This document shows positions 1 through 6,513 of a stretch of 8,792 nucleotides of DNA, one piece after another. The DNA is from Paracoccaceae bacterium. GTDB taxonomy: Bacteria; Pseudomonadota; Alphaproteobacteria; Rhodobacterales; Rhodobacteraceae. The notes under the pieces were generated by a model, which was given only the letters and a program-made list of their open reading frames with translations, searched no databases and had not been told where the DNA came from. Position 1 is the first letter of the stretch, and each line of letters starts with the position of its first letter. A program made the position numbers and the translations under genes. The stretch is taken from contig SKOX01000446.1 in assembly GCA_007119835.1 (NCBI GenBank), positions 1 to 8,792 on the forward strand. The letters are read 5' to 3'.

Positions 1-717
1 AACGCTCTGATGGCACACAACGATATCATCGACGATCTACGCGCCGATCCCGCGTCGATCGCCGGGCGGAGCATCCTGGTCAGCACCAACTCGACCGCCG
101 ACTACGCCGTCCAGGCCTGCCTGCGCATGTGGGGCGTTGACCTCGGTTCGGTGGAGTTCGTCCACCTCGCCCAGGCCCAGATCATCTCGGCGATGATCGC
201 CCGCGACGGCGACCTTGCGGGTGTCTGGGCGCCGAACACCTACACGCTGCAGGAGCGGGCCGACAGCGACACCCTCTGCTCCGGCGCCGACGCGGGGGCC
301 ACAGTGCCGGGCACGCTCGTCGTGCGGCCGGCATTCGCGGAGGAGAGCCCCGATCTCGTCGCGCGCTTCCTCGCCGTCTACCTGCGCGGCTGGGCGTGGG
401 CCGAGGAGAATCCCGGGCAGGCCCGTGAGATGCTCGTCGACTTCTATGCCTACGACGGCGTCGAGATCTCGGACGCAGCCGTCGAAGCGGAGTTCGACCT
501 GCGCCCGACCTTCGGCCTCTCGGAGCAGCTGGCAATCCTCGACCGCTCCGACGGCACCTCCGACGTTGACGCCTGGCTAACCGAAATCGGCGAGTTCATG
601 ACCGATTTCGGGACGTTCGACGTAAACCCCGAGCCCGGCGACTACATCGATCCGAGCTTCATGCAGATGGTGATGGACGACCCCGAGCTCAGGGACTTCG
701 CCACGCTCAAGGACTGA
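1..717 (+). CDS. ABC transporter substrate-binding protein, NitT/TauT (nitrate/sulfonate/taurine) class, 5'-truncated by window
   Basis: This is the C-terminal part of a periplasmic substrate-binding protein. The reading frame is open from base 1 with no stop, and the first ATG (position 10) falls in the middle of a domain, so the true start and signal peptide lie upstream of the window. Visible family-like segments include a strand-turn stretch 'GRSILVSTNSTADYAV', where the second lobe begins with a new ligand-contact loop, 'VWAPNTYTLQ' (typically where these proteins test the ligand-facing hinge), and 'PGTLVVRPAFAEESPDLVARF', typical of SsuA/TauA/NrtA-like proteins, followed by a helical tail. 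Known family role: delivers nitrate, taurine, alkanesulfonates or thiamine precursors to an ABC permease. The substrate cannot be read from this fragment. The exporter gene downstream on the same strand makes a sulfonate plausible (inference). It ends with TGA at 715-717. Confidence 0.82.
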   Translation, partial: NALMAHNDIIDDLRADPASIAGRSILVSTNSTADYAVQACLRMWGVDLGSVEFVHLAQAQIISAMIARDGDLAGVWAPNTYTLQERADSDTLCSGADAGATVPGTLVVRPAFAEESPDLVARFLAVYLRGWAWAEENPGQAREMLVDFYAYDGVEISDAAVEAEFDLRPTFGLSEQLAILDRSDGTSDVDAWLTEIGEFMTDFGTFDVNPEPGDYIDPSFMQMVMDDPELRDFATLKD

Positions 718-772
718 AGTCTCGCTCCGCTGCTCAGGCCGTGGCGGGGCTCATCGAACGAAAGAATCTCCA

Positions 773-946
773 ATGGCAACTACCTATCGCAAGATGGCGA
801 GCAAGACCCCCGAGACCGAGGTCGGATGCGCCCAAGCGGTGGCGAGCGAGATGCTGGCGTGCAGCGAGTGGCGCGGCCGTTTAGCGAATGACGAGTGCTC
901 TGCAGGCCTTTGCTTTGCAGCATTTCAAGGCCGGTTCACGACCTAG
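773..946 (+). CDS. Doubtful small ORF, 57 codons, unknown
   Basis: ATG at 773 to TAG at 944-946. The predicted peptide begins MATTYRKMASKTPETE and contains four cysteines. No membrane segment, signal peptide or known domain is visible. There is only a poor purine stretch (GAAAGAAT) ahead of the ATG. It overlaps the unlikely upstream extension of the yeiH-like frame. Its codon usage is not strongly biased to G/C in the third position (for example tta, ttt, gca), unlike its neighbours, which argues against a long-resident expressed gene. It is listed because nothing else explains the gap. Confidence 0.12.
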   Translation: MATTYRKMASKTPETEVGCAQAVASEMLACSEWRGRLANDECSAGLCFAAFQGRFTT

Positions 947-966
947 GAACGGGCTGGCCAATGGCG

Positions 967-974
967 AGGAGGGG
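967..974 (+). promoter_or_regulatory. Shine-Dalgarno site deciding the yeiH-like start
   Basis: AGGAGGGG lies 4 bases before the ATG at 979. It sits inside the reading frame if the ATG at 961 is used, so it argues for 979 as the true start. Confidence 0.6.
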
Positions 975-978
975 CGGC

Positions 979-2001
979 ATGGCGTTGGTGGATCGGGCCC
1001 ATGGGTTGCGGGAGCCGGTGGCGCGTTACTTTCCCGGGCTGCTGCTCTGCGGGACCATCGCCGCCGCGGCAACCTTCCTGTCGGAGCACTACGGTGGGCC
1101 CGCAATGCTCTTTGCGCTGCTGCTGGGCATCGCCTTCAACTTCACCGCAGAGGAGGGCAAGGCGAAGGTGGGAGTCGAGTTCGCCTCGAAGTTCGTTCTG
1201 CGCCTCGGGGTGGGGCTTCTTGGCATTCGGATTACGATGGGAGAGATCGCTGCCTTCGGCTGGCAGACACCGGCGGTGGTGGCGGCGCTCATCGCGCTGA
1301 CCATGGCGACCGGCTTCGTGGCTGCCCGGGCCTTCGGGCGGCAGTGGCGCTTCGCGCTGATGACCGGGGGCGCAGTGGCGATTTGCGGCGCCTCGGCGAC
1401 GCTGGCAATCGCGGCGGTGATCCCGCACAACGACAAGACCGAGCGCAATGTGCTCTTTACCGTGGTTGCCGTCACGACCCTGTCGACGGTGGCGATGGTG
1501 CTCTATCCGATCCTCTTCGGCCTTCTCGGCATCGACGACCGTGAGATCGGCTTCCTGATCGGCGCGACCATCCATGACGTGGCGCAGGTGGTGGGGGCCG
1601 GCTATTCGGTGTCGGACCGCGCCGGAGACGCGGCGACAGTGGTCAAGTTCATGCGGGTGGCGATGCTTCCGGTAGTGCTGGTGGCCATCGTGCTGGCACT
1701 GCGCGCGACGGGCGCGGGGAAGCAAGACGCGAGGGTGCCGCTTCTGCCGTGGTTCATGGTGCTCTTCATCGCGCTTTCGGCCACGGCAAGCTTTGCCGCG
1801 CTGCCCGAGACGCTGACGGGCGCGGTTGAAACGGCATCGCGTGCAATGTTGCTGACGGCAATTGCGGCGCTGGGGGTCAAGACCTCGCTCAAGGCGATGA
1901 TGGCCGTGGGTGGCGGGCACATCGGCGTGGTGACGGTCGAAACACTGGTGCTGCTCGTGGCGGCGGTTGCAGCGTTCGAACTCTTCCTGTCTCTCGCCTG
2001 A
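979..2001 (+). CDS. yeiH: YeiH/UPF0324-family membrane protein, putative sulfate/sulfite exporter
   Basis: A 340-residue polytopic inner-membrane protein of the PF03601/COG2855 group, often annotated as putative sulfate exporter. Roughly ten hydrophobic segments are visible. Family hallmarks are GGAVAICGASATLAIAAVI (about residues 130-148) in the middle, GATIHDVAQVVGAG (195-208), and a C-terminal ALGVKTSLK segment. Length matches the usual 330-350 residues. I place the start at the ATG at 979 because AGGAGGGG (967-974) is well spaced before it. ATGs at 961 and 895 are possible, but they add non-family residues and the 961 start lacks a Shine-Dalgarno sequence. Members are frequently found beside sulfonate catabolic genes, where export of sulfite or sulfate relieves toxicity; the transport activity is poorly proven for the family. 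Its position behind a sulfonate-class ABC receptor fits that role (inference). Confidence 0.9.
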   Translation: MALVDRAHGLREPVARYFPGLLLCGTIAAAATFLSEHYGGPAMLFALLLGIAFNFTAEEGKAKVGVEFASKFVLRLGVGLLGIRITMGEIAAFGWQTPAVVAALIALTMATGFVAARAFGRQWRFALMTGGAVAICGASATLAIAAVIPHNDKTERNVLFTVVAVTTLSTVAMVLYPILFGLLGIDDREIGFLIGATIHDVAQVVGAGYSVSDRAGDAATVVKFMRVAMLPVVLVAIVLALRATGAGKQDARVPLLPWFMVLFIALSATASFAALPETLTGAVETASRAMLLTAIAALGVKTSLKAMMAVGGGHIGVVTVETLVLLVAAVAAFELFLSLA

Positions 2002-2204
2002 CGCCTGCTGCTGTCCAACAACCGGACGCGCTCCATCAAGGGGAGTCAGCATTGCACGCCGATCCGTACGTCCTGCCGAGGCGGAAGAAACGCCGAGCCG
2101 GCAGCACGATCAGTCCCAGAGCACTTTGCTGTAGCAGTTGCACCAGCCGCCTTCGCCAAGAGGCTGCCCCTGCACACTCTCCACAGCGCGGCTGCGCTCC
2201 GGAC
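2002..2204. other. Convergent intergenic region between yeiH-like and tarD genes
   Basis: Two genes point at each other across 203 bases. I see no strong bidirectional terminator. The best hairpin is AGCGC-GGCT-GCGCT (about 2185-2198), five base pairs with no T-tract on either side. On the minus strand a short open frame runs past the tarD stop in another phase and ends at about 2115 with the residues WCNCYSKVLWD. I do not recognise it. The region looks like a junction between two unrelated transcription units. Confidence 0.4.
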
Positions 2205-3389
2205 CTACCCCCCCGGACGAGTTCCTGTGGCGCGCTGCAACTCGTCGATCAGCGCGCGCTTCGCCTCGAAGCCGATCCCGGGTGCCTCAGGCAGCCCGAC
2301 ACGCCCGGCTCGCACTTCGACATGGTCGGCGAAGCCGCCGAAGGGCGCGAAGACCTCCGGGTAGCTCTCGTTGCCGCCGAGCTTCAGCCCCGCCGCGATG
2401 TTCAATGACAGCTGGTGGCCGCCGTGCGGGATGCAGTTGCGTGGCTCGAAGCCCTCGGCGCGGATGGCATCGAGCATGCGTAGATACTCGACCAGCCCGT
2501 AGGACAGCGCGCAATCGAACTGCAGCCAGTCCCGGTCCGGCCGCATCCCGCCGTAGCGGGCGAGGTTGCGCGCATCCTGGTGCGAGAACAGGTTCTCGCC
2601 CGTGGCCATCGGGTGGGGATAGACGCGGCCGAGCTCAGCCTGGAGCGCGTAGTCAAGCGGGTCCCCCGCCTCCTCGTACCAGAAGAGCCCGTAGGGCTTC
2701 AGCGCCTCAGCATAGCCGAGCGCAGTCTCGAGGTCGAAGCGGCCGTTGGCGTCGACTGCCAGATACCGCCCTTCGCCTACGACTTCGAGCACCGATTCGA
2801 TGCGCCGGATGTCCTCGTCGAGCGGCGCGCCGCCGATCTTCATCTTGACGACCTCGTAGCCCGCGTCGCGGTAGCGCCGCATCTCGTCCTGCAGCTGCCG
2901 GTCGTCCTTGCCCGGATAGTAGTAGCCACCCGCGGCGTAGACAAAGACGCTCTCGTCGATCGTGCCGTCGCCGTATGTGTCGGCGAGGTGACGGTAGAGC
3001 GGGACCCCGGCGATCTTGGCCACAGCGTCCCACACCGCCATGTCGATCACGCCCACGGCGACCGACCGCTCGCCGTGCCCGCCGGGCTTCTCGTTTGTCA
3101 TCAGCGTCGCCCAGACCTTGTGCGGGTCGAGATTGTCGCCGGCCTCGCTGACAAGGCTCGCCGGATCGGCCTCGCGCAGCCGCGGCAGGAACCGCTCGTT
3201 GAGAAGCCCGCTCGCCGCGTAGCGCCCGTTCGAGTTGAAACCGTAGCCGATCACCGGTGAGCCGTCGCGCACCACATCCGTGACCAGCGCCACCACGCTG
3301 GCTGTCATCTTGGAAAAGTCGATATAGGCGTTCCGGATCGGTGAGGAGATCGGCACGACCGCCTCCCTTATGTTGACGATGCGGACCAT
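2205..3389 (-). CDS. tarD: D(-)-tartrate dehydratase (enolase superfamily, MR subgroup)
   Basis: A 394-residue cytoplasmic enzyme that very closely resembles Bradyrhizobium TarD, which dehydrates D-tartrate to oxaloacetate (EC 4.2.1.81). N-terminal capping domain about residues 1-125, including ISSPIRNAYIDF and GYGFNSNGRY; the (beta/alpha)7-beta barrel follows. Catalytic residues are all present: the KxK motif K182-M-K184 with K184 as general base, metal ligands D213 (in AVDANGRF), E239 (in FWYEE) and E265 (in ATGENLF), and H322 (in CIPHGGHQ) as general acid with D292 nearby. Residue numbers coincide with those reported for TarD. ATG at 3387-3389 is preceded by AGGAGG (3395-3400). It is the last gene of the gntR-tctC-tctA-tctB-tarD series, 25 bases after the tctB stop, so the transporter probably imports its substrate. 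The stop TAG directly follows a run of seven G. Confidence 0.93.
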   Translation of the reverse strand: MVRIVNIREAVVPISSPIRNAYIDFSKMTASVVALVTDVVRDGSPVIGYGFNSNGRYAASGLLNERFLPRLREADPASLVSEAGDNLDPHKVWATLMTNEKPGGHGERSVAVGVIDMAVWDAVAKIAGVPLYRHLADTYGDGTIDESVFVYAAGGYYYPGKDDRQLQDEMRRYRDAGYEVVKMKIGGAPLDEDIRRIESVLEVVGEGRYLAVDANGRFDLETALGYAEALKPYGLFWYEEAGDPLDYALQAELGRVYPHPMATGENLFSHQDARNLARYGGMRPDRDWLQFDCALSYGLVEYLRMLDAIRAEGFEPRNCIPHGGHQLSLNIAAGLKLGGNESYPEVFAPFGGFADHVEVRAGRVGLPEAPGIGFEAKRALIDELQRATGTRPGG

Positions 3390-3414
3390 GCCGGCCTCCT
3401 TTCGCTGTGAACGG

Positions 3415-3894
3415 TTAGAACAGCCAGCCGCGCGGCATCGGGATGTAGAGGACCCTGACCATCAACCAGTAGAACGCGCCGACCATGGCCAGGACCACCG
3501 CGATCCGGACGAGCCAGGTCAGGAGCGACGGCCGCTCATGCTCCGCGAGAACAATGAGCGCGGTCGCGGCTACAATGCTGGTGACGACGAAGCCGATCAC
3601 CGGGAACAGCACCGCCCAGGCGATCATCACGAAGGCGAGCCCGAGCCGCCGGGTCAGCCCGTCCCAGCTCGCCTCTCTGCCCTCGCCGCTCGCCTGGCCG
3701 CCTCGCCCGAAAAGCGACAGGCCAATCTGGATGACCGACAGCGCCATCAGCGCACCGCCGATCGTCCGGGGGAAGATCGCGCCGAGCGCGGTCATCGCGA
3801 AGCTCGTCCAGACGGCATAGAGGCCAACGGCGAGCAAGATCAGCGCAACCGCTGCGCCGGGAAGATCGGGTCGCGTGACGGGTCGATCGGTCAA
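3415..3894 (-). CDS. tctB: Tripartite tricarboxylate transporter small membrane subunit, TctB family
   Basis: A 159-residue small membrane subunit of the tripartite tricarboxylate transporter (TTT). Hydrophobic segments at about residues 11-30, 43-62, 84-118 (probably two helices) and 126-149 give the expected four or five spans. The C-terminus, LYIPMPRGWLF, matches the usual family ending with a P-x-P-x-G-like turn. The start is inferred as TTG at 3894. It overlaps the tctA stop (TTGA) and is preceded by AAGGAGG (3899-3905) inside the last tctA codons, spacing 4. No better ATG or GTG exists near the expected N-terminus, the next ATG (residue 34) being inside the first loop. Function: with TctA forms the permease, driven by the ion gradient; TctB itself has no known catalytic role. 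Confidence 0.85.
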   Translation of the reverse strand: MTDRPVTRPDLPGAAVALILLAVGLYAVWTSFAMTALGAIFPRTIGGALMALSVIQIGLSLFGRGGQASGEGREASWDGLTRRLGLAFVMIAWAVLFPVIGFVVTSIVAATALIVLAEHERPSLLTWLVRIAVVLAMVGAFYWLMVRVLYIPMPRGWLF

Positions 3895-5396
3895 GACGCC
3901 TCCTTCATGCGGCGATTTCGAAGGGTCTTCAGCAGCGGCAGGCAGACCGTGAGCAGGATCAGCGCGACGATCGCCCAGGAGATCGGCCGGTTGACGATCA
4001 GCTGGCCCATGAAATCGCCGCGCGCGCCGCCGATCATCCAGGCCCGCACAAAGCCCTGTTCGGCGATCTGTCCGAGCACGAGGCCGAGCACGATCGGAGA
4101 CGGCCCGTAGCCTGCCCGGTTCAGCAGCCAGCCAACGACGCCGAGCGCCACCATGACGAAGACGTCGCTTGGGTGGTTGTGCACGGCAAAGCTCCCAAGC
4201 ACCGTCATGAACGCAATCAGCGGCACGAGCAGCGCCTTCGGCGTCGCCACGATGAAGCGGAAGGCGTAGCGCCCGATCAGCAGGCCGACCGGCAGCATCA
4301 GCACGGTGGCGATCAGGAGCCCGAAGATGAAGGTGTAGACGATCGACCCCTGCGTCTCGAAGAGCGCGGGTCCCGTCCGAATGCCCTGCACCAGCAGCGC
4401 GCCGAGGATCACCGCGTCGGGCGGCGTGCCCGGAATGCCGAGCACCAGCGTCGGGATGAAGCCGCCGCCCACGGTCGCGTTGTTGGCGCTCTCCGTCGAC
4501 AGCAGCCCGCCCGGCGCGCCCTTGCCGTACTCGGCCTGGTTCTTCGCGGTGCGCCGCGCTTCCGAATAGGAGACCAGCGAGGCGATCGACCCGCCGGCCC
4601 CCGGCAGGATGCCGACGACGGTGCCGATGAGCGACGAGCGGATCAGGTTCCAGAAATCGCGGATCGCGATCCCCGCCGCCTCGAGCAGGCGGAATCCGCG
4701 CCCCGCGGGCGGAGCCTCGAGATGCTGGCCGGGCCGGGCCACCATGTCGATCAGCACCGGGATGCAGTAGAGGCCGATCAGCGCCGGGATGATGCCGATG
4801 CCGCCCAGCAGTTCGCGCTGTCCGAAGGTGAACCGGACGTCGCCACCGACGACCGCGACGCCGACCATCGACAGCAGGAGCCCCAGGCACCCGCCCATCA
4901 GCCCCTTGACGAGATTGCCCTCCGACAGGACCGCGATCAGCGTCAGGCCGAGAACGGCAAGCCAGAAATACTCCGTGGAGCCGAAGCGCAGCGCCACTTG
5001 GGCCAGCATGGGCGACAGCGTCAGCAACAGGAGCCCGCCGATCAGCCCACCGACCACGGAAGCGATCGTCGCGATCGTAACGGCAAGATCGCCGTCGCCG
5101 CGCCGGGCCATCGGGTAACCGTCGAAGGTCGTCGCGATGGCCGAGGGCGTGCCCGGCGTGTTGACGAGGATAGCCGCGAAGGCGCCGCCATAGATCGCGC
5201 CGGTGTAGATCGCGCCCAGCATGATGAGCCCTGAGGCCGGCTCGAGTGCGAAGGTGAACGGCACCATGACCGCGATCGCCATCGTCGCCGACAGGCCTGG
5301 CAGCGCGCCGATCACCGTGCCACCGATCACCCCAAGCAGGGCGAACATGAGGTTCCTGGCGCTCAGGGCCTCGCCGAGAAAGCCGAGCATGTCCAT
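3891..5396 (-). CDS. tctA: Tripartite tricarboxylate transporter permease, TctA family
   Basis: A 501-residue large permease of the TTT family (PF01970), with about 12 membrane spans. The two inverted-repeat signatures are clear: GALPGLSATMAIAV (about residues 30-43) with YTGAIYGGAFAAILVNTPGT (64-83), and GILPGAGGSIASLVSY (262-277) with SANNATVGGGFIPTLVLGIPGTP (303-325, given here as landmarks). The AIYGG and IPGTP motifs are the most conserved parts of the family. The ATG at 5396 (sequence MDMLGFLGEAL) is preferred, with AAGGA about 7 bases upstream. An in-frame TTG at 5429 adds 11 residues that do not resemble the family, and the second ATG (5390) is also possible. It lies 81 bases after tctC and overlaps tctB by 4 bases. 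The transport substrate is probably a hydroxy-dicarboxylate, given tarD downstream (inference). Confidence 0.95.
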   Translation of the reverse strand: MDMLGFLGEALSARNLMFALLGVIGGTVIGALPGLSATMAIAVMVPFTFALEPASGLIMLGAIYTGAIYGGAFAAILVNTPGTPSAIATTFDGYPMARRGDGDLAVTIATIASVVGGLIGGLLLLTLSPMLAQVALRFGSTEYFWLAVLGLTLIAVLSEGNLVKGLMGGCLGLLLSMVGVAVVGGDVRFTFGQRELLGGIGIIPALIGLYCIPVLIDMVARPGQHLEAPPAGRGFRLLEAAGIAIRDFWNLIRSSLIGTVVGILPGAGGSIASLVSYSEARRTAKNQAEYGKGAPGGLLSTESANNATVGGGFIPTLVLGIPGTPPDAVILGALLVQGIRTGPALFETQGSIVYTFIFGLLIATVLMLPVGLLIGRYAFRFIVATPKALLVPLIAFMTVLGSFAVHNHPSDVFVMVALGVVGWLLNRAGYGPSPIVLGLVLGQIAEQGFVRAWMIGGARGDFMGQLIVNRPISWAIVALILLTVCLPLLKTLRNRRMKEAS

Positions 5397-5437
5397 CCAC
5401 TCATCCTTAGCAGGCGGGGGTGACGCCAAAGAGGAGG

Positions 5438-5463
5438 ACGGGGCGGGCAGTTGCCCGCCCCGT
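5438..5463 (-). terminator. GC-rich hairpin between tctC and tctA (attenuator or mRNA-stabilising element)
   Basis: A perfect 12-base-pair inverted repeat, ACGGGGCGGGCA and TGCCCGCCCCGT, separated by only 2 bases (in practice about 11 pairs with a 4-base loop). It begins about 15 bases beyond the tctC stop on the minus strand. No strong T-run follows, only CCTCTTTGG, so it is probably a partial terminator or a 3'-end protector that gives more tctC receptor than permease message. Confidence 0.6.
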
Positions 5464-5477
5464 GCGTCAAGGTCGGG

Positions 5478-6437
5478 TCAGCGGCCGGCGGCGAGCTGCT
5501 CGGCGATCTCGGCGTAGAACGCCTTGCGCTCATCCATCCAGTCGGCGGCCTCGGCATAGGGCACGTCAATCATGGCGAAGCCCGCTTCCTCCATCTGTGC
5601 AATGAAGTCGGGGTTGGCATTGATCTCGGCAATGATGTCCGAGAGCTCCTGACGCCGCTCCTCGGGCGTGCCGTCGGGGACCGCGATACCGCGATAGGCG
5701 CCGCCGACGATGTCGTAGCCGAGCTCGCGGAAGGTCGGCACGTCGGGGAAGTTCGGATGCCGCTCCTCCATCGCCACCGCGAGCGTGCGAACCTGGTCGC
5801 CCTGCGCCGCCGCAACCGTGGTGTAGCCCCAGGCCGCATCCGTTTCGCCGCCGAGAAGCGCCGTCACCGAAGGCGCCGTGCCCGAATACGGGATGTATGT
5901 GACGACGGCGCCGGTCTCGTTCTCGAAGAGTTGGTTCGCCACATCGTTAGCCGAGTTGGTGCCCGAGCCGGAGGCGGTGAGCGCACCCGGTGCCTCGTTG
6001 GCCGCCTCGATGAAGTCCTCGAGGGTCTCGTAGGGGCTGTCGGCCCGCACGATCAGGGCATCCGGCGTGAAGTGGAAGATGTAGACGTTGACGATGTCGT
6101 CGGTGTCGTAGCCCGGATCCTGCAGCAGCGGTTGCAACACGATGTGCGGCAGGTTGGTCCCCATGATCGTGTAGCCGTCGCCTTCGTAGTCGTTAAGCCC
6201 CGACCAGGCCGAGGCGCCGCCGGCACCGGGGAGGTACTGGATGATCAGATCCTGCCCGGTAATTTCGGCGAAGTGCGGCTGCTGGAAGCGAGCCGATATG
6301 TCGCTCTCGCCGCCCGGATCGAACGGGATGATGTAGTTGACCGGCTGGTCGGGGAAGGCCGCGGCCGGCATCGGCAACCAGGCTGCAATCGCGACAGCGG
6401 CCAGTCCGGCGAGCGGCGCCCTGAAGTGCTTCGTCAT
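5478..6437 (-). CDS. tctC: Tripartite tricarboxylate transporter substrate-binding protein, TctC/Bug family
   Basis: A 319-residue periplasmic receptor of the Bug family. It has a signal peptide with charged start MTKHFR, hydrophobic core about residues 8-22, and cleavage predicted after A25-A26-A27. The mature protein opens with FPDQPVNYIIPFDPGG, the conserved first strand and loop; PGGESD (41-46) is the usual ligand-contact loop. Further landmarks are PGAGGASAW and GTNSANDVANQLF, and the C-terminal FPDVPTFRELGYD motif is a strong family hallmark. Start ATG at 6437 has GGGAGGA 6 bases ahead; an in-frame TTG at 6452 overlaps that site and is rejected. Delivers a carboxylate to TctAB. It is 72 bases downstream of the regulator and first of the transport genes. 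Ligand is inferred, from tarD, to be tartrate or a related hydroxy acid. Confidence 0.93.
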   Translation of the reverse strand: MTKHFRAPLAGLAAVAIAAWLPMPAAAFPDQPVNYIIPFDPGGESDISARFQQPHFAEITGQDLIIQYLPGAGGASAWSGLNDYEGDGYTIMGTNLPHIVLQPLLQDPGYDTDDIVNVYIFHFTPDALIVRADSPYETLEDFIEAANEAPGALTASGSGTNSANDVANQLFENETGAVVTYIPYSGTAPSVTALLGGETDAAWGYTTVAAAQGDQVRTLAVAMEERHPNFPDVPTFRELGYDIVGGAYRGIAVPDGTPEERRQELSDIIAEINANPDFIAQMEEAGFAMIDVPYAEAADWMDERKAFYAEIAEQLAAGR

Positions 6438-6483
6438 CGTCTTTCCTCCCAAGTCGTTGTGTTTTCATCTTCGCCCGCTCCGC

Positions 6484-6513
6484 TTACTCGCGTGCGGCCG
6501 GTTCGTCAGTCAT
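6484..6513 (-). other. Minimal ORF overlapping the gntR stop (MTDEPAARE)
   Basis: An ATG overlaps the TGA of the regulator gene as ATGA and opens nine codons, ending in TAA in front of tctC. It is too short to be a protein. It could couple ribosome movement from gntR to tctC, or be the stump of a lost gene start. No Shine-Dalgarno sequence is visible. Confidence 0.15.

Larger units (their letters stand above)
718..978. other. Intergenic stretch between ABC receptor gene and yeiH-like gene
   Basis: About 260 bases without a recognisable gene. It contains an unassigned 57-codon ORF (773-946, plus) that I do not recognise. It also contains a weak inverted repeat with 6-base arms, GGCCTT (905-910) and AAGGCC (927-932), with an inner TGC/GCA pairing and no following T-run, so it is not a convincing terminator. 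The yeiH-like frame is open back to an ATG at 895, but those codons do not resemble the family N-terminus. I see no clear promoter. The stretch may hold a promoter or leader for the exporter gene, or be degraded sequence. Confidence 0.4.

Noticed and set aside
943..2052. Long minus-strand ORF opposite the yeiH-like gene
   Set aside because: The product is rich in His/Arg/Gln without a recognisable fold. The plus-strand frame encodes a clear YeiH-family membrane protein, so this is an antisense shadow.
2185..2198. Short hairpin AGCGC-GGCT-GCGCT as terminator of tarD or the yeiH-like gene
   Set aside because: Only five pairs and no T-tract on either strand; too weak to call a terminator in DNA of this GC content.
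4173..5234. Plus-strand 353-codon ORF opposite tctA
   Set aside because: Low-complexity, charged residues typical of the antisense frame of a high-GC membrane-protein gene; no start context or domain.
3895..5400. Very long minus-strand open frame overlapping tctA and running into tctB
   Set aside because: It is the off-frame shadow of tctA: arginine/alanine-rich, without domains. Only its last part (3415-3894) is a real gene, tctB, with its own TTG start and ribosome site.
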